Positions 1 through 7,377 of a DNA stretch of 13,958 bases are shown one piece after another. Location: the NCBI GenBank assembly GCA_003517725.1, contig DOZZ01000180.1:3655-17612 (forward strand). Reading direction: 5' to 3'. The stretch comes from Bryobacterales bacterium (lineage in GTDB: Bacteria > Acidobacteriota > Terriglobia > Bryobacterales > Bryobacteraceae). Position numbers and translations under genes: made by a program. How positions within the stretch are numbered: position 1 is the first letter of the stretch; every line of letters starts with the position of its first letter. A model generated the notes under the pieces. It did not search any database. It was not told the DNA's origin and saw nothing but the letters and a program-made list of their open reading frames with translations.

Positions 1-298
1 TGGGCGCGACATTGCGCGCCTGAAAATTGCCATTGGCCAATTCATCGGCGTATTCCACGATGCGGCTCAACCGCGAGGCGGTTCGTACGGCTAGAAATAC
101 CGCCATGGCCAACACCGGCGCCAGCACCAGCGCCAAACCTTTTATTAAAGCGGGCCACCAGAAGCCCGAAGGATGCGGCGCTGGCCCGGCAAGAAAACTG
201 TGCTCGGCCCCGCGCAGAAAATAAGCGACGCTCAGCACGGCCGCCAGGCTCACGGCCAGCAGCGCGGCCAGCACCTTGGCAACAATGCGCGCAGTCAC
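1..298 (-). CDS. Membrane sensor histidine kinase, N-terminal part (cut by window edge)
   Basis: Reading the minus strand from a GTG at 298 gives 99 open codons to the window edge with no stop. The peptide has a hydrophobic segment at about residues 5-27, a short extracytoplasmic loop (about 29-49), a second hydrophobic segment (about 50-71), and then a HAMP-like stretch beginning around residue 72 ([19 protein letters not shown]). That is the front end of a PhoR/EnvZ-type sensor kinase; the dimerisation/histidine and ATPase domains would lie beyond position 1. The GTG overlaps the TGA of the upstream response regulator (GTGA), and a GAGG ribosome binding site lies 7 nt before it, which supports this start. 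It is almost certainly the partner of the regulator at 295-987. The loop is too short to be a large periplasmic sensor domain, so the signal may be sensed in the membrane or through another protein. The stimulus is unknown. Confidence 0.85.
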   Translation of the reverse strand, partial: MTARIVAKVLAALLAVSLAAVLSVAYFLRGAEHSFLAGPAPHPSGFWWPALIKGLALVLAPVLAMAVFLAVRTASRLSRIVEYADELANGNFQARNVAP

Positions 299-987
299 TC
301 GGGCGCCTCGAAGCGATACCCGAAGCCTCGCACCGTCACCAGGTGCTTAGGCTCGGCAGGCGCTTCTTCAATATGTTCGCGCAAGCGCCGGATGTGGACA
401 TCCACGCTGCGCGGCGTGATGAAGTGCTCGGTGCCCCACACTTCGGTCAGCAGCTGTTCGCGGCTGTAGGTCAGCCCCGGATGACTGACGAAAAATTCGA
501 GCAGCCGAAATTCCATGGACGTCAGCGCCAGTTCGCGGTTTTCGAGAAAGACGCGGTGCGCGGCACGGTCGATACGCACCGGGCCGGCGCTGACCGTGTC
601 GCCCGCTGGCTCGCGCTCCTGTCGCCGCAGATGGGCCTTGACCCGCGCCATCAGCTCGCGCGGGCTGAACGGCTTGGTAATGTAGTCGTCGCCGCCGATT
701 TCGAGTCCCAGTACGCGGTCGACTTCATCCGAGCGCGCGGTCAGAAACAGGATCGGCACATGGGCCAGCGACGGGGCGCGGCGGATGGCGCGGCATAGCT
801 CGAAGCCGTCCGCATCGGGCAGCATCACGTCGAGCACCACCAGGTCCGGGCGCCAGGCGAGAATGCCCGCGATGGTGTCCTTCGAGCCCGGAAAGATGCG
901 GCATTCGAAGCCGCTGCGGATCAGGTTGTACTCGACCAGCGTGGCCAGTTCCGCTTCGTCTTCCACCACCGCGACGCGCCTGGCCAT
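295..987 (-). CDS. OmpR/PhoB-family winged-helix response regulator
   Basis: This 230-residue protein has the full two-domain layout. Receiver domain, about residues 4-118: acidic pair E9/D10, phosphoacceptor D53 in VVLDVMLP, T83 in FLTAR, and K105 in TKPF. The C-terminal winged-helix DNA-binding domain spans about 130-228, with the typical [12 protein letters not shown] start and the [14 protein letters not shown] recognition region, ending in TVRGFGYRF. It should be a DNA-binding transcription factor activated by phosphorylation from the kinase encoded directly downstream (4-nt overlap). The receiver resembles PhoB, and PhoB/PhoR-like pairs often control phosphate uptake, but no pst or phoU genes are in view, so the regulon is not assigned. 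The ATG lies 1 nt after the stop of the VTT-domain gene, implying cotranscription. No strong Shine-Dalgarno is visible, so coupling to the upstream gene is likely. Confidence 0.93.
   Translation of the reverse strand: MARRVAVVEDEAELATLVEYNLIRSGFECRIFPGSKDTIAGILAWRPDLVVLDVMLPDADGFELCRAIRRAPSLAHVPILFLTARSDEVDRVLGLEIGGDDYITKPFSPRELMARVKAHLRRQEREPAGDTVSAGPVRIDRAAHRVFLENRELALTSMEFRLLEFFVSHPGLTYSREQLLTEVWGTEHFITPRSVDVHIRRLREHIEEAPAEPKHLVTVRGFGYRFEAPE
306..309 (-). promoter_or_regulatory. Ribosome binding site (GAGG) of the sensor kinase gene
   Basis: The minus strand reads GAGG followed by 7 nt and then the GTG at 298. The site lies inside the last codons of the response regulator gene, which fits translational coupling of regulator and kinase. 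It is the main reason for choosing the GTG start of the truncated kinase. Confidence 0.6.
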
Positions 988-988
988 C

Positions 989-1597
989 CTAAAATTCTAG
1001 TGGATCGACATTTTCCGTGGGTTCCACGCCGCGGGTGAGCAGCCGGACCGCCACGTACAGAATGACGAACAAGGCCACCGCCGCTATCCCGAAATCCCAC
1101 GCGTGCGATTGCAAAAAAGTCTTCGATGCCTGGCCCAGCGCCACGCCCAGCCACGCCTCGCCGAAGTAGCGCAGGCTGCGCGCCAGCAGCAGCACGGTCA
1201 CAAAATTGCGGCGGCTGGTGTGGGTTACGCCGGCCGAAACCACGAACAGCTTTAGCGGCATGGGGATGGGGAGGAAGGCCGGCACAAACACGGTCAGCAA
1301 TCCGTAACGCTGAAACCAGAGGCGAAATTTTTGAGCGCGTCCCGGCTGCCGCGACCGCTCCTGAAAGCGCCGTCCGCCGCGCCATGCCGCCAGAAACAGC
1401 ATCATGGTGCCGGCGGTCGAGCCCACCACGGCCAGCGCGGCGGCCCACCATCCGCGCGCCGCGTTATCGACGGCGATGGCAACTAACAGCACGTCCATCA
1501 GCGCCGCGACCGGGATGCCGAGCGAATCGATAAACGAGATCATCAGCAGGCCGAGCGGACCGTATGCGATGAGTGCCTGCGTGATTTTATGGAGCAA
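989..1597 (-). CDS. VTT-domain (DedA/YqaA-like) integral membrane protein
   Basis: The 202-residue protein is very hydrophobic, with probable membrane segments at about 7-28, 30-46, 50-72, 99-122 and 168-187. The N-terminal SFIDSLGIPV stretch and the central segment VFVPAFLPIPMPLKLFVVSAG fit the VTT (SNARE-associated, DedA/TMEM41-like) family, whose characterised members help move lipids or lipid carriers across the membrane. The conserved Arg usually found in the F-x-R-x-x-P region is not clear here (FVPAFLPIP), so it is a divergent member and its substrate is unassigned. The chosen start is TTG at 1597. It overlaps the end of rsmA by 11 nt and has only a weak AGG upstream, so reinitiation after RsmA is likely. 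The response regulator gene follows after a single base. Confidence 0.8.
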   Translation of the reverse strand: MLHKITQALIAYGPLGLLMISFIDSLGIPVAALMDVLLVAIAVDNAARGWWAAALAVVGSTAGTMMLFLAAWRGGRRFQERSRQPGRAQKFRLWFQRYGLLTVFVPAFLPIPMPLKLFVVSAGVTHTSRRNFVTVLLLARSLRYFGEAWLGVALGQASKTFLQSHAWDFGIAAVALFVILYVAVRLLTRGVEPTENVDPLEF

Positions 1598-2363
1598 CCT
1601 GAAGTTTATCAGGAGTGTCGTTTACGAGCGTCCGGTACAACTGGGCCAGCTCCTCAAGCGTCATCTGCTCGGCGCGCCGCGAGGTCGCGGGCAATTGGTC
1701 GAGCAGCGTCTTGGGGAAGCGCTCCGACAGGTTATTGCGCAGCGTCTTGCGCTTCAAATGGAAGCTCAGGGCCAGAAAGCGGATGAAGTCTTCAGTGTCG
1801 GGCACGGCAACGGGACGTTCACGCGGGCGCAGCTCGATCACCGCCGAATCCACCTTGGGCGGTGGATGGAAGCAACCCGGCGCCACGCGAAACAGCAGCC
1901 GCGTCTCGGCCATGAACTGCAACAGCGTCGAAAGAAAGCCGTAGGCTCGCGATCCCGGCAGGGCGGTGATGCGCTCGGCCACTTCGCGCTGGATCAGAAA
2001 CACGGCGCGCGGAACACCCGCTCGGACGACGCGCTCAATGATGGGCGTCGCCACGTAATAGGGCAGATTGCCCACGATCACGGCGCCGGGCCACGCGCTA
2101 AACTCGGCCTGCACCGCGTCCTGCTGATGAATTTCGAAATTCGGCTGATCGCCGAAGCGCGCGCGCTGGTAGGCCACCAGGCCGGGGTCGATTTCAAGCG
2201 CGACGAGTTTGCCGGCCAGCGGCAGCAATTTCGCCGTCAACGCGCCTTTGCCGGGCCCGATCTCGACTACGAGGGGCACGCCCGACCCGCACGCAGCGGC
2301 CGCAATGCGATCCAATGCTTTTTCGGATACGAGAAAGTGCTGGCCCAGCTTCTGCCGCGCCAA
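1587..2363 (-). CDS. rsmA: 16S rRNA (adenine1518-N6/adenine1519-N6)-dimethyltransferase
   Basis: This 258-residue protein matches RsmA/KsgA along its length. It adds two methyl groups from S-adenosylmethionine to each of two adjacent adenines in helix 45 of 16S rRNA during 30S maturation, in the cytoplasm. Visible motifs: KLGQHFL (5-11), the SAM-binding EIGPGKGALT (34-43), acidic E57 in the ALEID strand, D82 in HQQDAVQ, the catalytic NLPYY (99-103), and the family motif CFHPPPKVDSAV in the C-terminal half. Length is typical. The start is TTG at 2363, because the in-frame stop of the anti-sigma gene lies just upstream and no ATG or GTG comes between. A GAAGGG about 10 nt upstream can serve as the binding site. 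The gene starts 6 nt after the anti-sigma gene and overlaps the VTT-protein gene, so it is probably transcribed with both. Confidence 0.96.
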   Translation of the reverse strand: MARQKLGQHFLVSEKALDRIAAAACGSGVPLVVEIGPGKGALTAKLLPLAGKLVALEIDPGLVAYQRARFGDQPNFEIHQQDAVQAEFSAWPGAVIVGNLPYYVATPIIERVVRAGVPRAVFLIQREVAERITALPGSRAYGFLSTLLQFMAETRLLFRVAPGCFHPPPKVDSAVIELRPRERPVAVPDTEDFIRFLALSFHLKRKTLRNNLSERFPKTLLDQLPATSRRAEQMTLEELAQLYRTLVNDTPDKLQVAP

Positions 2364-2369
2364 TGCCGC

Positions 2370-3020
2370 TTAACCCTTCACGTTAATGCGATGGAAACTC
2401 ACCAGAACTTTGCCCGAGGTGGGCTGGCCGTAGCGCGTGGCCGGATGGAAGCTGGTGAACAAAAGCCAGTTGCCGATCTTCTTCAGATCGTCGCGGCTCA
2501 AGTTGCCGTTAGGCACTTCGAAATCGGTAACCGACCCTTTTTCACTGACGGTCAATTGCAGCAACAGATCGCTGCCCGTGAACTGGAACGGCGACCGATC
2601 TTCCACCGAAACGGCAGTGTAGATTCCGAGTGGAACGTCGTTGCCCAGGTTCAACTGCCAATTGAGCGTGTCGGCGAAGATGGTGAACAGCACCACCGAC
2701 GACAGCAGGCCGCCGCAGGCCGGGACCATCAAGGGCCGCAGAAACTGGTTGATGCGCATCCAGAACAGGCCCCACGCGCTGGGTTGCGGCGTTAGCGAAC
2801 GGTGACGCGAAGCCTCGATGCGCAGCCGCATGGTGAGATCCGCCGGAACCTTGGCCTGCGGCAGCCGCTGCAGGTCGCGCCGCACGGCGTGCATCTGCTC
2901 CAAATGCGTCTGGCACTCGCGGCACTCCGCCAGGTGCAACCCTACCTCGCGGCGATCTCCCGAGGGCAGCTCGTCGTCCAGGTATTCCGAAAGACCGTTC
3001 TCAGTCGTCTGGCAGTCCAT
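2370..3020 (-). CDS. Zinc-finger anti-sigma factor with C-terminal TonB-like domain
   Basis: This 216-residue protein starts with an anti-sigma zinc-finger domain (zf-HC2/ZAS): C3, then H29-x3-C33-x2-C36, the usual His-Cys-Cys cluster in a sigma-binding helical domain. A basic linker leads to one membrane segment at about 96-115. The rest (about 118-216) should be outside the cytoplasm. Its last 70 residues (LLLQLTVSEKGSVTDFEV, then WLLFTSFHPATRYGQPTSGKVLVSF) have the spacing of a TonB C-terminal-type fold: a strand, 'G.V.+..V', a helix, then 'W.F.PA...G.P..G.V.V.F'. That comparison is from pattern only. The gene lies 6 nt after the ECF sigma gene, so it should hold that sigma factor at the membrane until a signal arrives. 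The trigger and any protease are unknown; no site-1/site-2 protease gene is nearby. Confidence 0.88.
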   Translation of the reverse strand: MDCQTTENGLSEYLDDELPSGDRREVGLHLAECRECQTHLEQMHAVRRDLQRLPQAKVPADLTMRLRIEASRHRSLTPQPSAWGLFWMRINQFLRPLMVPACGGLLSSVVLFTIFADTLNWQLNLGNDVPLGIYTAVSVEDRSPFQFTGSDLLLQLTVSEKGSVTDFEVPNGNLSRDDLKKIGNWLLFTSFHPATRYGQPTSGKVLVSFHRINVKG

Positions 3021-3026
3021 AATCTT

Positions 3027-3695
3027 CTACTCGGCAGGCTTGGGCATCCACCGGAATGCCGGGCTGGGTTGAAAACTTCCGGTAAGCTCCCGCCGCAGCG
3101 CTTCGCGGCCCCTCAGGATTCTGGATTTCACGGTACCTAGTGAAATCTGCAAAATTTCAGCGATCTCCTCATAGCTCAAATCTTCGATGTCGCGCAGTAC
3201 CACGGCATCGCGAAAGCGCGGGTTGATGGCCAGCAGCGCCTGTTCGATCAGCATCATCTTCTGCTGATCCGCGGCCGAATCGAAGGGTGAGCGGCCGCGG
3301 TCCGGCAAAGCCCGTTCCACCGCGCTTTCGTCTTCCCCCTCGCACTCCAGTCCCACTTCGTTGTGCTGATGGCGGAATATCCAGCGCCGGCGATTGTGGG
3401 CTTCGTTGACCGTGATGCGGTAGATCCAGGTGCGCAGGCTGCTCTGTCCACGGAACGCCGCCACGCCGCGGAACACCTTGAGGAACACTTCCTGCGCGAT
3501 GTCGCCGGCATCGCCGGGCCGATCGAGCAGCCGCAGCGCCAGGTTGTAAACCGGCCGCTGGAAACGCTCGATCAGCGTCTCGTACGCTGCTTCTGAGCCG
3601 GCCTGCAGGCCCGCCACTAAGGCGCGGTCGTCCGCTGCTTCCGCGCGTTCCGGAACAAGATCCGAATTGAAGTTCAACAGGATGGAACCGGCCAT
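3027..3695 (-). CDS. ECF-type RNA polymerase sigma factor (RpoE-like)
   Basis: This 222-residue sigma-70 family protein has region 2 at about 37-105 (YETLIERFQRPVYNLALRLL, then DIAQEVFLKVFRG and SLRTWIYRITVNEAHNRRR) and region 4 at about 148-203 (LPxRFRD-type helix, DLSYEEIAEILQISLGTVKSRILRGREALR helix-turn-helix). Regions 1.1 and 3 are missing, as expected for an ECF factor. It redirects RNA polymerase to a stress or envelope regulon. The anti-sigma gene follows after 6 nt, the classic pairing. The ATG at 3695 is the first good start; the leader lacks a strong Shine-Dalgarno. The 82-nt upstream gap, the only sizeable one in the minus-strand block, contains a GGAACTT-type element, so autoregulation is likely. 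A 16-residue C-terminal tail (QPSPAFRWMPKPAE) follows region 4 and has no recognised role. Confidence 0.94.
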   Translation of the reverse strand: MAGSILLNFNSDLVPERAEAADDRALVAGLQAGSEAAYETLIERFQRPVYNLALRLLDRPGDAGDIAQEVFLKVFRGVAAFRGQSSLRTWIYRITVNEAHNRRRWIFRHQHNEVGLECEGEDESAVERALPDRGRSPFDSAADQQKMMLIEQALLAINPRFRDAVVLRDIEDLSYEEIAEILQISLGTVKSRILRGREALRRELTGSFQPSPAFRWMPKPAE

Positions 3696-3719
3696 GGTCG
3701 CAAATCTGTCTACACGCTA

Positions 3720-3740
3720 GCAGGGAAACTGGCCCCCTGC
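3720..3740. repeat. Small inverted repeat in the sigma-gene leader
   Basis: GCAGGG (3720-3725) and CCCTGC (3735-3740) can pair as a 6-bp stem around a 9-nt loop. If transcription begins near 3740, as the proposed promoter suggests, this hairpin would form at the very 5' end of the sigma mRNA, where it could stabilise the message or restrict translation. No T-run follows, so it is not a standard terminator. Confidence 0.3.
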
Positions 3741-3745
3741 AATCG

Positions 3746-3777
3746 TAGAGACTCCGCCGCGGCCCGGGAAGTTCCCG
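3746..3777 (-). promoter_or_regulatory. Probable ECF-type promoter of the sigma/anti-sigma genes, with palindrome over the -35 box
   Basis: On the minus strand GGAACTT (3775-3769) is followed, after a 16-nt spacer, by GTCTCTA (3752-3746). GGAACTT matches the -35 box of RpoE-type sigma factors, and GTC-type -10 boxes are common for ECF promoters. The sigma start codon lies about 50 nt further on. The -35 box also lies in a perfect palindrome, CGGGAA-G-TTCCCG (3765-3777), directly after the stop of the hybrid kinase gene. That could be an operator or chance symmetry. There is no T-run, so I do not read it as a terminator. Autoregulation is inferred. Confidence 0.4.
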
Positions 3778-5682
3778 TTACCCCGCGCCGCTCAGCATCT
3801 CCTGAACTTTACTTCCCAGCTCCTGCGGCGAAAAAGGTTTGGGCAGCAGGCGGGCGAAGGGCTTCAGCGCGCCATCGGCAAACGTGTCTTCGGAGTAGCC
3901 CGAGAGGTAAAGCACTTTGAGACCGGCACGCCTGGCGGCCAGGCGCCGCGCCAACTCGTACCCGCTCATGCGCGGCATCACCACGTCGGAGATCAAAAGG
4001 TCGATTGCGCCGGCATGGGCCTCGGACACTTCCGCCGCGTGTTCGCCGTCCTCGGCGGTCAGCACCTGGTAGCCCAGGTCGTGCAGCACGCTGCCGATGA
4101 ACTGGCGCACGGCTTCGTCATCCTCCACCAGCAAAATGGTCCCGTGTCCCGGCTCGCAGCCCGCCGCCGAGGGCTCCTGGCGGCTGGTCTCGGCCTCCGC
4201 GGCGGAGGCCGCCGGCAAATAAACGCGGAACTCGGTGCCCACGCCGACCGTGCTTTCGACCGCAATCTGTCCGCCGCTCTGCTTGATGATTCCGTACACC
4301 GTAGGAAGCCCCAGCCCGGTGCCGCGGCCCTTTTCCTTGGTGGTGAAAAAGGGCTCGAAGATGCGGCCCATAATAACCGCGTCCATGCCTTTGCCGTTAT
4401 CGCGCACCGACAACACCACGTAGCGCCCGGCCGGCATATCGGCGGACGCGGCTTCGCTCTGCTCGGCGTTGCGTGTCTCGATAGTGATTTTGCCGTTGCT
4501 CTCGATGGCATCGCGCGCGTTGATGGCCAGGTTCATCACCACCTGCTCCATCTGCGTGGGGTCGGCCTCGGTGTTGCACAGCGCCGGGTTCAGCATCGTC
4601 ACCAGCTCGATATCTTCGCGAATCAGCCGCTGCAACATCGAGCGCATGTCGGCCACCAGATCATTCAGATTCAGCACGCGCGGCTGCAGCACCTGTTTGC
4701 GGCTGAAGGCCAGTAACTGATGCGTCAAGGCCGCGGCACGCTCGCCGGCGCGCCCGATGGCCACCAGCCCATCCCGCATGGGGTGGTCATCCGGCATATT
4801 CTCGCGCAGCAGCGCGGCGTAGCCGTTGATCACCGTCAGCAGATTGTTGAAATCGTGCGAAATGCCTCCAGCCAGTTGCCCGATGGCTTCCATCTTTTGC
4901 GCCTGCAGCAGTTGTTCTTCGAGCGAGCGCCGCACCGAGACGTCGATGATCTCGGCCAATCGCGCCGGCTGACCATTCACTTCGAGGTCGTAGGAGTGGA
5001 TCTCGACGAATAAGACGGTGCCGTCTTTGCGGCGATGCCGCCAGATGCTCGCCAGGTCCTCGCCTCCGCGCTTTTGCGCCAGATGCTCCTTGAGCAGCGG
5101 GATTTCCTCAGCCGGGCGGATGTCAAACAGCGTCATCCCCAAGAACTCTTCGCGCGAGTAGCCGTAAGTCTCGATGGCGGCCCGGTTCACTTCCAGAAAA
5201 CGCAGCGTAAGACTGTCGTAGACCCACACCGGACGCACATGGTTCTCGAAGAAGAGCCGGTAGCGCTTCTCGCTTTCCTGCAATTGCCGTTCCGCGTTTC
5301 TTTGCCCGGTGATGTCGCGCAGCCGCACCATCCAGTGCGTGCGCTGCCCGCGAAGAATGGGCCGCAGCGTCACCATGGCCCAATATTCGGCGCCGTCCTT
5401 ACGCCGAAGCCGCAGACCGGCGGATGCCGTCGCGCGCCGGGCAATGGCCTCTTCAAAAGGCTGCAGATCGGGATCGTGCGGCGCGCGTCCGGTGCACACG
5501 CTCCAGGGCTGGCCGGCCAGCTCCGCGCCGGAGTAGCCGGAAATTCCGGCAGCCGCGTCATTACTATAAATCACGCGCGGCGCCCTATCGCCGTTTTCGG
5601 CCAGCAGGATTCCGTCGGCCGAACTATCGGCGGCATCGCGAAAAACGGCATCGAGCATGTCGGGTAATCCGGAGAAATTCAT
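3778..5682 (-). CDS. Soluble hybrid histidine kinase (PAS-PAS-HisKA-HATPase-REC)
   Basis: This 634-residue protein has no membrane segment. PAS 1 spans about 10-126 and ends in [17 protein letters not shown] 2 spans about 138-252 ([16 protein letters not shown] to [11 protein letters not shown]). Then HisKA with phosphorylated H276 ([11 protein letters not shown]), HATPase with N384/N388 ([11 protein letters not shown]), D428 (DNGKGM), FEPFF (442-446) and GRGTGLGL (452-459). The C-terminal receiver (about 514-632) has E520-D521-D522, phosphoacceptor D566 (ISDVVMP), S594 and K615. The SHDFNNLL H-box followed by a receiver is a common cytosolic layout in which the receiver passes phosphate on or gives feedback. 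No output domain is present, so a phosphotransfer protein or DNA-binding regulator elsewhere is needed. The gene begins 7 nt after the aldehyde dehydrogenase gene and has no clear Shine-Dalgarno, so the two are probably coupled. What the PAS domains sense is unknown. Confidence 0.93.
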   Translation of the reverse strand: MNFSGLPDMLDAVFRDAADSSADGILLAENGDRAPRVIYSNDAAAGISGYSGAELAGQPWSVCTGRAPHDPDLQPFEEAIARRATASAGLRLRRKDGAEYWAMVTLRPILRGQRTHWMVRLRDITGQRNAERQLQESEKRYRLFFENHVRPVWVYDSLTLRFLEVNRAAIETYGYSREEFLGMTLFDIRPAEEIPLLKEHLAQKRGGEDLASIWRHRRKDGTVLFVEIHSYDLEVNGQPARLAEIIDVSVRRSLEEQLLQAQKMEAIGQLAGGISHDFNNLLTVINGYAALLRENMPDDHPMRDGLVAIGRAGERAAALTHQLLAFSRKQVLQPRVLNLNDLVADMRSMLQRLIREDIELVTMLNPALCNTEADPTQMEQVVMNLAINARDAIESNGKITIETRNAEQSEAASADMPAGRYVVLSVRDNGKGMDAVIMGRIFEPFFTTKEKGRGTGLGLPTVYGIIKQSGGQIAVESTVGVGTEFRVYLPAASAAEAETSRQEPSAAGCEPGHGTILLVEDDEAVRQFIGSVLHDLGYQVLTAEDGEHAAEVSEAHAGAIDLLISDVVMPRMSGYELARRLAARRAGLKVLYLSGYSEDTFADGALKPFARLLPKPFSPQELGSKVQEMLSGAG

Positions 5683-5689
5683 GATCGCG

Positions 5690-7180
5690 TCAAAAACTGA
5701 AATCGATACCTTGCGCCAGCGGCAATTGATCCGACCAGTTCATTGTATTCGTCTGCCTTCGCATGTAAGCTTGCCATGAATCGCTGCCCGCTTCACGCCC
5801 CCCGCCGGTATCTTTTTCGCCTCCAAAAGCGCCGCCGATCTCGGCCCCGCTGGTGCCCAGATTGACGTTGGCGATGCCGCAATCGCTGCCGCCGTGGCTC
5901 AGAAAAGTTTCCGCGCTGCGCACATCGCGCGTGAAGATCGCCGACGAAAGGCCCTGCGGCACATTATTGTGCTGGGCGATGGCGTCGTCCAGATGATCGA
6001 ACTCCAAAAGATAGAGGATCGGCGCGAAGATCTCTTCGCGCAGCAGTGGCATGCCGGCGGGCGCGCGCACCAGCGCCGGTTCCACGAAATTGCCGCCCAA
6101 ATGATTACCGCCGTAGAGCACCTGGCCGCCCTGCGCGCGGGCCAGATCCAGACCGCTGATCATTTGATCCACGGCTTGGGGGCTGATCAGCGGGCCCATC
6201 AACGTGGCCGGCTCCATCGGATTGCCGATGCGAATCTGCTGGTACGCCGCGATCAGCCGGCGCGTCATTTCGCTGGCGATGCCCCGCTGCAGCAAAACGC
6301 GCCGGGTGCTGGTGCAGCGCTGGCCCGCCGTACCGACCGCGCCGAACACGATGGCCCGCATGGCCAGATCGAGATCGGCGTCGTCCATCACGATCAGCGC
6401 GTTATTGCCGCCCAGTTCTAATAGCGAACGGCCCAGCCGCGCGCTCACGCGCTGGGCCACGTGCCGGCCCACGGCGCATGACCCGGTAAAGCTGAGCAGC
6501 GGCAGACGGCGGTCGTCCAGCATGGCCTCGCCTACGACATCGTTATCGCCGATGACCACCTGGAACACGTCGGAATGCCCCAGGCGGCGCATCACGCGTT
6601 CGCAGATGGTTTGCACCGCGATGGCCGTCAACGGCGTGCGCGGCGAAGGCTTCCACACCACCGTATCGCCGCAGACCGCCGCCAGCATGGCGTTCCAGGC
6701 CCACACGGCCACCGGAAAGTTGAACGCGCTGACCACGCCCACCGGCCCCAGCGGATGCCACTGCTCGTACATGCGATGGCCGGGCCGCTCGCTGTGCATG
6801 GTCTTGCCATAGAGCTGGCGCGAGAGGCCCACGGCGAAATCGGCGATGTCGATCATCTCCTGCACTTCGCCTTCGCCCTCGGCCAGAATCTTGCCCACCT
6901 CGAGCGTCACCAGCGCGCCGAGTTCGGCCTTACACGCGCGCAGTTCCGCGGCGATTTCGCGCACCAGGTTGCCGCGCACCGGCGCCGGAACATGGCGCCA
7001 GAGGCGGAACGCCTGCTCCGCGCGGACCACCACGGCATCGTACTCGGCGCGCGACATTTTGCGAACGCGCGCCAGTTCCGCGCCGTCGTTGGGATCGATG
7101 GAGCTCAGTTCACCGGCCGAGCCGCGGCCGTTGACTGGCTCCAGACACAAGCGGGAAAACACTTCCTCGCGCAAGACCAT
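5690..7180 (-). CDS. ALDH7-family aldehyde dehydrogenase (antiquitin / L-piperidine-6-carboxylate dehydrogenase type)
   Basis: The 496-residue protein carries all aldehyde dehydrogenase landmarks: oxyanion N154 in FNFPVAVWAWNAM, K177 (WKPSPRTPL), the cofactor-site FTGS (231-234), general base E255 in LELGGNNALIV, and nucleophile C289 in GTAGQRCTSTRR. The GTAGQRCTSTRR segment and the C-terminal GTSGAEIGGAFGGEKDTGGG-type run are diagnostic of ALDH7, whose characterised members oxidise alpha-aminoadipate semialdehyde (in equilibrium with piperideine-6-carboxylate) to alpha-aminoadipate with NAD in lysine breakdown. No other lysine-catabolism gene is in view, so the substrate is inferred from family only. 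The ATG at 7180 gives a full-length N terminus. It is the first gene of the minus-strand block, behind the 197-nt intergenic palindromic element, so a promoter probably lies in 7181-7220 or beyond the repeat. Confidence 0.93.
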   Translation of the reverse strand: MVLREEVFSRLCLEPVNGRGSAGELSSIDPNDGAELARVRKMSRAEYDAVVVRAEQAFRLWRHVPAPVRGNLVREIAAELRACKAELGALVTLEVGKILAEGEGEVQEMIDIADFAVGLSRQLYGKTMHSERPGHRMYEQWHPLGPVGVVSAFNFPVAVWAWNAMLAAVCGDTVVWKPSPRTPLTAIAVQTICERVMRRLGHSDVFQVVIGDNDVVGEAMLDDRRLPLLSFTGSCAVGRHVAQRVSARLGRSLLELGGNNALIVMDDADLDLAMRAIVFGAVGTAGQRCTSTRRVLLQRGIASEMTRRLIAAYQQIRIGNPMEPATLMGPLISPQAVDQMISGLDLARAQGGQVLYGGNHLGGNFVEPALVRAPAGMPLLREEIFAPILYLLEFDHLDDAIAQHNNVPQGLSSAIFTRDVRSAETFLSHGGSDCGIANVNLGTSGAEIGGAFGGEKDTGGGREAGSDSWQAYMRRQTNTMNWSDQLPLAQGIDFSF

Positions 7181-7220
7181 TCAATTCACCCGGAGTGTCG
7201 AAAAAACTCTGCAGCGATGT

Positions 7221-7344
7221 GTGGGGCAGGCCTTCAGCCTGCAGCGGGCTTCAGCCCGCCGCCCTGCGAAGCGCTGCTCGTCGCGTTTCGTGCGCATTGA
7301 AAATTGTCGGGCTAAAGCCCTCCGCACGCTCAAGCGCGCCCCAC
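7221..7344. repeat. Palindromic intergenic element with nested hairpins (REP/MITE-like)
   Basis: The element is bounded by GTGGGGC (7221-7227) and its inverse GCCCCAC (7338-7344). Inside are three short palindromes: GCAGGC-cttca-GCCTGC (7226-7242), GCGGGC-ttca-GCCCGC (7244-7259) and GGGCT-aa-AGCCC (7309-7320). The arms share the motif 'GGC-TTCA-GCC', so they look like variants of one unit. It sits in the 197-nt gap between the radical SAM gene's stop (7378) and the aldehyde dehydrogenase start (7180), and does not enter either gene. Similar GC-rich 'GGCTTCAGCC' intergenic palindromes are, as I recall, frequent in Acidobacteriota and related genomes, but copy number cannot be seen here. It may end transcripts of the upstream radical SAM unit or be a dispersed, once-mobile repeat. 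A copy may start again at 13949. Confidence 0.6.
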
Positions 7345-7377
7345 AAAAGCCGGTGGTTGCCAGCCAGTAATCGATTT

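Noticed and set aside
1404..2795. Long plus-strand open frame (463 codons) over the rsmA and anti-sigma genes
   Set aside because: It is the antisense shadow of rsmA and the anti-sigma gene, which have clear family motifs. Long antisense frames are common in GC-rich coding DNA. The product looks like low-complexity Arg/Gln/His-rich sequence with no domain.
3765..3777. Rho-independent terminator after the hybrid kinase
   Set aside because: The palindrome has no T-run on the minus strand and a loop of only one base, so an operator or promoter element fits better.
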